A DNA stretch of 13,464 nt. Source: Pseudomonadota bacterium. GTDB lineage: Bacteria > Pseudomonadota > Gammaproteobacteria > Burkholderiales > Burkholderiaceae_C. Where the stretch lies: positions 1 through 13,464 of the forward strand of contig JAEWVY010000134.1 in assembly GCA_023396625.1 (NCBI GenBank), in the 5' to 3' direction. A program made the position numbers and the translations under genes. Below, one piece after another: positions 1-5,062 of the stretch (its first letter is position 1; each line of letters opens with the position of its first letter). A model generated the notes under the pieces. It searched no databases. It had not been told where the DNA came from and saw nothing but the letters and a program-made list of their open reading frames with translations.

Positions 1-568
1 ACGGGCTCACGTACTTCGTGCCATCGGCGTAGGTGACGTCGTATTTGACGTCGATCTCGCGCCGGGTCGTGCCATCGGCGTTCGTGATGGAGCGATCGGC
101 CAGAACCGTCACGTTGGAGCGCGTGGAGCCGACGTCGAACTGTCTGGCGGCCAGAAAACGCTTCGGGTCGGCGGTGAACTCCGCCGCCAGCTGGGCGGTG
201 CTTCGGCCGTCTTCCAGAAAGCATCCGTCATGGAGTGCGAAGGCGGTGGCCGCGGACGCGGGGGGCGTGGCCAGCAAGGCGTCGTACTTCGCCAAAAACG
301 CCGTGGCGGCGTCCAGTGCAGGTTCGGTGGACGGCGCGACGCTGACCGGAGGCGGGGTTGGCGTGGGTGTGGGTGCGGGTGTTGGAGCGGGTGCGGGCTC
401 CGTGGGTGCGGCGTCGCCGCCTCCGCCGCAGGCTGCGAGAAGCGCCGCCATGGCCATGGCAGAGATCTTCAGGGTGAGTGTTGTCGCGGGGCGGATGCCA
501 AGCGGGTCGGGCTTGGCGCGGGGGCCGCCGGCAGACGCTGCGGCAGAAGGCTTGAACCGAATGTGCAT
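1..568 (-). CDS. Secreted lipoprotein of unknown function, N-terminal part (runs off left edge)
   Basis: The reading frame is open from the ATG at 568 to the window edge, giving 189 codons without a stop. A ribosome binding site (CTGGAGA, about 6 bases before the ATG) supports this start. Residues 1-27 are a polar N-region with several Arg/Lys, followed by a hydrophobic stretch (about 31-46) ending in the lipobox LAAC with Cys47 and GGGG after it, so it is predicted to be lipidated and cut by signal peptidase II (LspA is in this window). Residues 55-74 are a Pro/Thr/Ala linker that would hold the folded part away from the membrane. The rest (75-189) is soluble, with helical text such as AFLAKYDALL and then a probable beta-rich part containing two ADGT repeats (NADGTTRRE and YADGTKY). 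The N-region is long for a signal peptide. I do not recognise the family; an NTF2-like fold is only a guess. It is probably a single gene with its own promoter. Confidence 0.8.
   Translation of the reverse strand, partial: MHIRFKPSAAASAGGPRAKPDPLGIRPATTLTLKISAMAMAALLAACGGGGDAAPTEPAPAPTPAPTPTPTPPPVSVAPSTEPALDAATAFLAKYDALLATPPASAATAFALHDGCFLEDGRSTAQLAAEFTADPKRFLAARQFDVGSTRSNVTVLADRSITNADGTTRREIDVKYDVTYADGTKYVSP
347..406 (-). repeat. In-frame hexanucleotide tract encoding the Pro/Thr/Ala linker of the lipoprotein
   Basis: The plus strand shows degenerate 6-base units (variants of GTGGGT/GCGGGT). On the minus strand they encode alternating Pro with Thr or Ala, residues 55-74 of the lipoprotein. 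Because the unit is two codons, gain or loss of a unit keeps the frame and only changes linker length. Such linkers are common directly after the lipidated Cys. Confidence 0.65.
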
Positions 569-649
569 GGTGAGTCTCCAGAGAGGGTTACGAATTGCAA
601 CCGGAGACTTCACGATAGGGGCGCGGCCGGTCCGCCGCATCCCTCGTTT

Positions 650-658
650 GGGGGGGGG
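650..658. repeat. Nine-base poly-G tract upstream of the lipoprotein gene
   Basis: Nine consecutive G on the plus strand (C on the coding strand of the lipoprotein) lie 82-90 bases before its ATG, in non-coding DNA. Tracts of this length are prone to slippage and to sequencing error. Whether it affects a promoter here is not shown. Confidence 0.6.
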
Positions 659-659
659 C

Positions 660-688
660 CATCAACCATTGGGTTGATGCGAGTCAAC
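660..688. promoter_or_regulatory. Cluster of three TCAAC half-sites with an 8-bp inverted repeat (possible operator)
   Basis: CATCAACC (660-667) and GGTTGATG (672-679) form a perfect 8-bp inverted repeat around a 4-base centre. A third half-site, GTCAAC (683-688), is again inverted relative to the middle one, so TCAAC/GTTGA alternates three times in 29 bp. On the minus strand the third site contains TTGACT, a fair -35 hexamer pointing toward the lipoprotein, but no good -10 follows at 16-18 bases. It could be a repressor site for the lipoprotein or a weak terminator of the EamA gene; no T-run follows on the minus strand, which argues against a terminator. Confidence 0.3.
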
Positions 689-758
689 TTATGGCCATCT
701 GCTTTTCAGCTATTTGAGTCCATGCCAATGGCGAGGCCTGCGCCCCTGGCGCCGTGGT

Positions 759-1658
759 TTAACGCCTGGACGAGACCACGATGCCTCCCACGATCAGCGC
801 GAACGCGGCCGCGTGGTACAGGCGAGGCACCTCGCCCAGAAAGGCCGCGGAAAGCAGGGCTGCGAACAACGGCGTAAGGTTGGAGAAAAAGCCCGCCAGT
901 GCCGGGCCGGCGCGTTCGATGCCCAGGCCCCAGCAACGGTAGGCCAGCACGGCCGGACCGACGGCCACGTAGGCCAGCGCGGCCATCAGCGGCCATCCCC
1001 AGGCGATGTGGGCGTCGCCCAGCGTCCATTCGCCCGCGGCGAACAGCGCCGACCAGCCCAGGCCATAGACGACCTGGGCCAGCAGGAAGGCGGCCCAGTC
1101 GCCGCGCAAAGCAGGGGGCTCGTCCCGGCGCGACAGCAGCCAGCTGTACCACGCCCAGGACAGCGTGGCCAGCAGCATGAACAGGTCGCCCGTCACCAGC
1201 CGCAGCGCCAGCAGCAGGGACCATTCCCCACGCGAGAGCACGATCAGCACCCCCGCCATGGACAGCAGCGCGCCGAGCAGTTGGGCACGCGAGACGCGGG
1301 CCCCGAAAAACAGCGTCCCGATGGCCAGTGTCCACAGGGGCATGCTCGAGGCCACCAGCGTCACGTTCAACGGCGTGGACGTGTGCAGCGCCAGGTATTG
1401 CAGGGCGTTGTAGCAGCCGACACCGAGCAGCCCGAGCAGTGCGAAGCGCCGCCAGTGGCGCAGCAATCCGCTGCCCGGACGCAGGACCCCGTACGCCAGC
1501 GGCAGCAAGATGAAGAAGGCCAGGACCCAGCGCAGCAGGTTCAGCGTGATCGGGGGAATCAGGGGGTACACCAGGCGGCCGACCACCGCGTTGCCGGCCC
1601 ACAGCAGCGGCGGCAGGGTCAGCAGCATGGCGGTTCGCGCATCGAGTCTTGAGGTCAT
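759..1658 (-). CDS. EamA/DMT-superfamily inner-membrane transporter
   Basis: 299 residues, the usual size of a ten-helix drug/metabolite transporter with two EamA repeats (about residues 10-141 and 157-297). Family signs are the first-helix text LLWAGNAVVGR with PPITLNLLRW after it, an ALQYLALHTSTPLN loop at the end of helix 3, and in the second repeat AYVAVGPAVLAY and the end motif GFFSNLTPLFAALLSAAFLGE. Members export amino acids, metabolites or drugs; the substrate cannot be read from sequence. The frame stays open to 1889, but that extension is Arg-rich, overlaps qor and has no membrane character. The ATG at 1658 gives a normal N-terminus, although no clear ribosome binding site precedes it; a GTG at 1667 is an alternative. 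It is divergent from qor (109 bp between starts) and has no co-directional partner nearby. Confidence 0.9.
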   Translation of the reverse strand: MTSRLDARTAMLLTLPPLLWAGNAVVGRLVYPLIPPITLNLLRWVLAFFILLPLAYGVLRPGSGLLRHWRRFALLGLLGVGCYNALQYLALHTSTPLNVTLVASSMPLWTLAIGTLFFGARVSRAQLLGALLSMAGVLIVLSRGEWSLLLALRLVTGDLFMLLATLSWAWYSWLLSRRDEPPALRGDWAAFLLAQVVYGLGWSALFAAGEWTLGDAHIAWGWPLMAALAYVAVGPAVLAYRCWGLGIERAGPALAGFFSNLTPLFAALLSAAFLGEVPRLYHAAAFALIVGGIVVSSRR

Positions 1659-1678
1659 GCGCGCCACTGTAGCGGCTT

Positions 1679-1693
1679 GGCGCCTGCGGCGCC
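1679..1693. other. Perfect GC palindrome in the divergent EamA/qor intergenic region
   Basis: GGCGCC-TGC-GGCGCC lies 21-35 bases before the EamA ATG and about 75 before the qor ATG. It could be an operator or an mRNA hairpin in the EamA leader, but short GC palindromes are expected by chance in such GC-rich DNA. No convincing -35/-10 pair was found for either gene in 1659-1767; a pyrimidine-rich stretch precedes the qor ribosome binding site. Confidence 0.25.
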
Positions 1694-1767
1694 GGCGCAA
1701 ACGTGGCACCATGCGGTCCCGGGCATTTTCTTCGCCCCATTTTTTCCAATTTTCAGGAGATTCGACC

Positions 1768-2751
1768 ATGAGCTTTGCGATCCAGATCGACCAGCCCGGA
1801 GGGCCGGAGCAGCTCAAGCTGGTGGACGTGGAGGTCGGGGAGCCGGGCCCGGGGGAAATCCGCATCCGCCACAAAGCCATCGGTCTCAATTACATCGACG
1901 TGTACCAGCGCTCCGGCCTGTACCCCTTCCCGATGCCGCTGCGACTGGGCATGGAGGCTTCGGGCGTCGTGGAGGCCGTGGGCGAAGGGGTCACGCATCT
2001 GGCGCCGGGCGACCGCGCCGCCTATGCCAGCCAGCCGCCGGGCAGCTACAGCGAGGTGCGCGTGATGCCCGCGCGCTGTGTCTGCCGTCTGCCCGAGGCC
2101 ATCGGCTTCGAGACGGGGGCGGCCATGATGCTCAAGGGGCTCACCGCGCAGTACCTGCTGAAAAAGACCCTGCCAGTGGAGGGGCTGCATCACGGGGACC
2201 ACGTCCTGTTCCATGCCGCCGCCGGCGGCGTGGGGCTCATCGCCTGCCAGTGGGCAAAGGCGCTGGGGCTGCAGCTGATTGCCACGGCGGGGACTGACGC
2301 GAAGTGTGCGCTGGCCCTGGCCAATGGCGCCGCCCATGCCATCAATTACCGGACCGAGAACTTCGTCACCCGGGTCAGGGAGATCACCGGAGGCAAGGGC
2401 GTGAAGGTGGTCTACGACTCGGTGGGCAAGGACACTTGGGAGGGCTCGCTCGACTGCCTGCGCCCGTTCGGCCTGATGGCCAGCTTCGGCAATGCCTCGG
2501 GGCCGGTGCCGCCGTTTGCGCCGGGCATTCTGGGCAACAAGGGGTCGCTCTACGTGACGCGGCAAACCCTGTTCACCCACATCGCCACGCGCGAGAGCGT
2601 CCAGGCCATGGCCGACGACCTGTTCGCCGTGGTGCTGAGCGGGCAGGTGAAAATCCACATCGAGCAGCGCTTTGCGCTCGCCGATGTGGCGCAGGCGCAT
2701 CGCGCGCTCGAGGCGCGGCAGACCACGGGCTGCACCATTCTGACGCTGTAG
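1768..2751 (+). CDS. qor: NADPH:quinone oxidoreductase (zinc-independent MDR family, Qor)
   Basis: 327 residues, the same length as E. coli QOR. It is predicted to reduce quinones with NADPH in the cytoplasm by one-electron transfer, as family members do. Visible motifs: IGLNYIDVYQRSGLYP (38-53) in the catalytic domain, GMEASGVVEAVGEGV (61-75), the Rossmann motif HAAAGGVGLIACQWAKALG (149-167) for NADPH, the GTDAK loop at 175-179 and INYRTENF (192-199) expected near the cofactor 2'-phosphate, VVYDSVGKDTWEGSLDCL (214-231), and GSLYVTRQTL (259-268). The zinc ligands of alcohol dehydrogenases are absent, as expected. The start is the ATG at 1768 with an AGGAGA ribosome binding site at 1755-1760, seven bases upstream; the open frame before it is not coding. 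It is a single gene closed by the hairpin at 2751-2788. Confidence 0.95.
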   Translation: MSFAIQIDQPGGPEQLKLVDVEVGEPGPGEIRIRHKAIGLNYIDVYQRSGLYPFPMPLRLGMEASGVVEAVGEGVTHLAPGDRAAYASQPPGSYSEVRVMPARCVCRLPEAIGFETGAAMMLKGLTAQYLLKKTLPVEGLHHGDHVLFHAAAGGVGLIACQWAKALGLQLIATAGTDAKCALALANGAAHAINYRTENFVTRVREITGGKGVKVVYDSVGKDTWEGSLDCLRPFGLMASFGNASGPVPPFAPGILGNKGSLYVTRQTLFTHIATRESVQAMADDLFAVVLSGQVKIHIEQRFALADVAQAHRALEARQTTGCTILTL

Positions 2752-2788
2752 GGCCTGATCGCACTCAAGAAGTGAGTGCGAAAGGCCC
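2751..2788. terminator. Two-part hairpin between convergent qor and yjbB (likely bidirectional terminator)
   Basis: GGGCCT (2751-2756) pairs with AGGCCC (2783-2788), and inside it CGCACTCA (2760-2767) pairs with TGAGTGCG (2773-2780) around the loop AGAAG. The two stems are separated by a small internal loop (GAT against AA). The outer arm includes the last G of the qor stop codon, and the yjbB stop lies 12 bases beyond. There is no U-run on either side, so termination efficiency is uncertain, but the position between convergent genes fits a shared terminator. Confidence 0.65.
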
Positions 2789-2800
2789 CAGGCGTCGGCG

Positions 2801-4459
2801 TCAGGTGGTGCTGGCGCCCGGGCTGCGCAGGCGGCTCGGTGCCAGCGCCCCGGCGGATTCCAGGATGGGGTAGGCCACCGAACACAGCAGCGAATTGATG
2901 CGCTTGAGTTCGGAGATCAGGTCAATGTGCAGCGAGCTCGTCTCGATGCTCTGTACCGTGTTGTCCGACAGGCGCGCGAGGTGCGTGGCCGAGTAGGTCC
3001 GCTCCAGATCGCGGAACCGCGCCTTTTCCTGGAGCAGCGTCTGCGCGTCGCGCACATTCCCGTTGAGAAAGACGCTCATCGCCAGGCGGAGGTTGTCCAC
3101 CAGGTGGGTGTGCAGTTCGGTGATTTCTTCCATGCCGGCCTCGGAGAACTGGCGTCCCTTCTTGATCTTCTTGTCCTCGATGTCGATGAGCACGCGCTCG
3201 ATGATGTCGCCGATCTGCTCCATGTTGATGGTGAAGCCGATGATGTCCGCCCAGCGCTGGCCTTCGCGCTCGTCCAAGGCTTCGCGAGAGATCTTGGTCA
3301 TGTAGTACTTGATGGCCGAGTAGAGCTCGTCGACCTGGTCGTCGAGCCGGCGCAGGTCCTCGGCCAGCTTCAGGTCATCGTTGCGGATCACGGTGTGCAG
3401 GCCCAGCAGCATGGACTCCACCACGTCCGCCTGGTGCAGGGCCTCGCGCGCGGCGCATGAAATGGCCAGCGAGGGGGTGGCCAGGGCCGACGGATCCAGG
3501 TGGTGGGGGCGGGCGCCGGCGGTGGCCGAGCCGTCGGCGGCGGGCAGCAGGTGCTGCACGACGCGAGCCACCTTGCCCGTCAGGGCGATGCAGACGATGC
3601 CGGCCACCAGGTTGAACGCCAGATGAAACAGCACCACCAGCGTGGCGGTGTCGCTGACGTGCGGTTGCATGTGCCGCAGCCAGAGCCCGGCAAGCGGCGC
3701 CATGATGACCGCGCCGACGATCTTGAACAGCAGATTGCCCAGGGGCACCTGCCGTGCCCGGGTGTCAGCCTGCATCGTCGTGAGCACCGCCAGCAGACCG
3801 CTGCCCAGATTGGCGCCCAGGACCAGGCCCAGGGCCACTTCCACCGGGATGCCTCCCGAGCCGGCCAGCGTGGCGGTCAGCAGCACGGTGGCCAGGCTCG
3901 AATAGGCCACCACGGCCAGCACGGCGCCGGTGAAAATCTCCAACAGCAGGTCGCTGGTGAGCGTGCCCAGCAGCGCGCGGACGGCGGGGGACTGTGTCAG
4001 CACCGTGGTGGATTCGGTGATGAGCCGCAGCGCCAGCAGCATGAGCCCCAGTCCGATCAGCACCCGGCCCACGCGACCCAGGGTCGTGTCCTTGCGGGAA
4101 ATGAACAGCACCACGCCCACAAAGATGAACAGCGGCGAGAGCCAGGACAGATCCAGCGAGAACACCACGGCCATGACGCTGGTCCCGATGTCGGCGCCGA
4201 GCATCACGGCCAGCGCGGCGGCCAGCGGGACCAGGCCCTGGCCCACGAAGGAGGAGACGATGAGCGCGGTGGCGGTGCTCGATTGCACGAGCGCGGTCAC
4301 GCCGATGCCTGAGAGCACGGCCGAGACCCGTGTGCCGAGGCTGCGCGCGATCAAGCGGCGCAGGTTCGCGCCGAACACACGCAGAATGCCGGTGCGCACC
4401 AGATGGGTGCCCCAGATCAGCAGCGCCACGGCGGCCAGGAGATTGAGCAGGTGCTTCAT
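2801..4459 (-). CDS. yjbB: Na/Pi-cotransporter family phosphate transporter with PhoU-like tail (YjbB)
   Basis: 552 residues, close in length and motifs to E. coli YjbB, which is linked to phosphate export. An inner-membrane part (1-305) carries two inverted Na_Pi_cotrans repeats: GVTALVQSSTATALIVSS (53-70, with Q59-S60-S61) plus MLGADIGTS (86-94), and AVVAYSSLATVLLTATLAGS (182-201) plus LVLGANLGSGLLA (212-224). SS preceded by Tyr in the second repeat is as in E. coli YjbB. Residues about 335-535 form a helical, charged PhoU-like cytoplasmic domain including VQSIETSSLHIDLISELKRINSLLCSVAYPILE (split here as VQSIETSSLHIDLI and SELKRINSLLCSVAY). The ATG at 4459 matches the family N-terminus; a TTG at 4474 is in frame but lies in the likely promoter. 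It sits 84 bp after lspA on the same strand and is convergent with qor. Substrate direction (export or Na-coupled uptake) cannot be told from sequence. Confidence 0.92.
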   Translation of the reverse strand: MKHLLNLLAAVALLIWGTHLVRTGILRVFGANLRRLIARSLGTRVSAVLSGIGVTALVQSSTATALIVSSFVGQGLVPLAAALAVMLGADIGTSVMAVVFSLDLSWLSPLFIFVGVVLFISRKDTTLGRVGRVLIGLGLMLLALRLITESTTVLTQSPAVRALLGTLTSDLLLEIFTGAVLAVVAYSSLATVLLTATLAGSGGIPVEVALGLVLGANLGSGLLAVLTTMQADTRARQVPLGNLLFKIVGAVIMAPLAGLWLRHMQPHVSDTATLVVLFHLAFNLVAGIVCIALTGKVARVVQHLLPAADGSATAGARPHHLDPSALATPSLAISCAAREALHQADVVESMLLGLHTVIRNDDLKLAEDLRRLDDQVDELYSAIKYYMTKISREALDEREGQRWADIIGFTINMEQIGDIIERVLIDIEDKKIKKGRQFSEAGMEEITELHTHLVDNLRLAMSVFLNGNVRDAQTLLQEKARFRDLERTYSATHLARLSDNTVQSIETSSLHIDLISELKRINSLLCSVAYPILESAGALAPSRLRSPGASTT

Positions 4460-4473
4460 GCAGGAAGCCGACA

Positions 4474-4502
4474 ACTATAAACCCGCGTGGCGCCGCTGTC
4501 AG
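4474..4502 (-). promoter_or_regulatory. Candidate sigma-70 promoter for yjbB
   Basis: On the minus strand, CTGACA (complement of 4497-4502) is followed after exactly 17 bases by TATAGT (complement of 4474-4479); each hexamer matches the consensus at 5 of 6 positions. Transcription would start near 4467, only about 8 bases before the yjbB ATG, leaving no room for a normal ribosome binding site. That agrees with none being visible there and suggests near-leaderless translation, or that translation relies on read-through mRNA from lspA. Confidence 0.5.
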
Positions 4503-4504
4503 GT

Positions 4505-4541
4505 CCCCGGGGCGACTTCCCTTGCCCGCCCCGGGGGCAAG
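4505..4541 (-). terminator. Overlapping alternative GC hairpins between lspA and yjbB (possible terminator/attenuator)
   Basis: CCCCGGGGCG (4505-4514) pairs perfectly with CGCCCCGGGG (4527-4536) across a 12-base loop. A second hairpin, CTTGCCC (4521-4527) with GGGCAAG (4535-4541), uses the same bases, so the two structures exclude each other. They start three bases after the lspA stop (4544) and end just before the yjbB promoter. No U-run follows on the minus strand. Likely a barrier between the ribF-ileS-lspA mRNA and yjbB. Confidence 0.45.
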
Positions 4542-4543
4542 TT

Positions 4544-5062
4544 TCAGCGGGCGTGGCGCACGCGCCGCAATTCGTCAAGGATCAGCGCGGCCGCGCCAAC
4601 GGAGATGGCGGCGTCCGCGATGTTGAAGGCCGGGAAGTAGCCCCCCGGGAACACCGGCGACAGCCAGCGCCAGTGGAATTGGAGGAAATCGATCACATAC
4701 CCATGGAGCAGCCGGTCGACCACGTTGCCCACGGCGCCGCCAAGAATGCAGGCCATGGCGAAGGAAAACAGCCGCTGGCCGCTGTGCGAGCGGAGCATCC
4801 AGACAATGAACAGGGCTGCCCCCACGCCCAGCGCGGTGAAGAGCCAGCGCTGCCAGCCGCCCGCGGACGCCAGAAACGAAAACGCCGCCCCGGTGTTGTG
4901 CGCGCGCACGATGTTGAAGAAGCTGGTGACATAGGTGCTGTCGCCGAGTGTGTAGTAGCCAAGGATCAGCACCTTGGTGAACTGATCCGCGATCAGCAGG
5001 GCCAGGGCCAGGCCAAGCCAGGGCAGCATGCCGCTCCGGCGGCCGATGGGCGGGCGTGCCAT
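4544..5062 (-). CDS. lspA: Lipoprotein signal peptidase (signal peptidase II)
   Basis: 172 residues, normal for this aspartyl protease of the inner membrane, which cuts the signal peptide from diacylglyceryl-modified prolipoproteins. Four membrane helices are expected (about 13-32, 72-90, 98-118 and 146-163). Family motifs: LLIADQFTKVLI (22-33), NTGAAFSFL (56-64), GGAVGNVVDRLLHGYVIDF (108-126) and FPAFNIADAAISVG (143-156). By alignment with the E. coli enzyme the catalytic pair is Asp125 (YVID) and Asp150 (NIAD). The ATG at 5062 overlaps the ileS stop as TGATG, so translation is probably coupled; the longer open frame upstream lies within the ileS 3' end and is not coding. The ileS-lspA junction is a classical arrangement in proteobacteria. 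The first gene in this window encodes a plausible substrate. Confidence 0.97.
   Translation of the reverse strand: MARPPIGRRSGMLPWLGLALALLIADQFTKVLILGYYTLGDSTYVTSFFNIVRAHNTGAAFSFLASAGGWQRWLFTALGVGAALFIVWMLRSHSGQRLFSFAMACILGGAVGNVVDRLLHGYVIDFLQFHWRWLSPVFPGGYFPAFNIADAAISVGAAALILDELRRVRHAR

Noticed and set aside
33..677. Plus-strand frame with a Gly/Val repeat
   Set aside because: Antisense to the lipoprotein, which has a ribosome binding site, signal peptide and lipobox; the Gly/Val repeat is the complement of the Pro/Thr linker.
660..679. Inverted repeat as a rho-independent terminator of the EamA gene
   Set aside because: No T-run on the minus strand after the stem (a C-run follows), and it lies about 80 bases after the stop; an operator is at least as likely.
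1659..1889. N-terminal extension of the EamA transporter on the minus strand
   Set aside because: It overlaps qor, is Arg-rich and non-membrane, and family proteins start near the ATG at 1658.
3500..4312. His/Gln-rich plus-strand frame, superficially like a metal-binding protein
   Set aside because: It is the complement of transmembrane codons of yjbB; His/Gln richness is a by-product of Leu/Val codons on the other strand.
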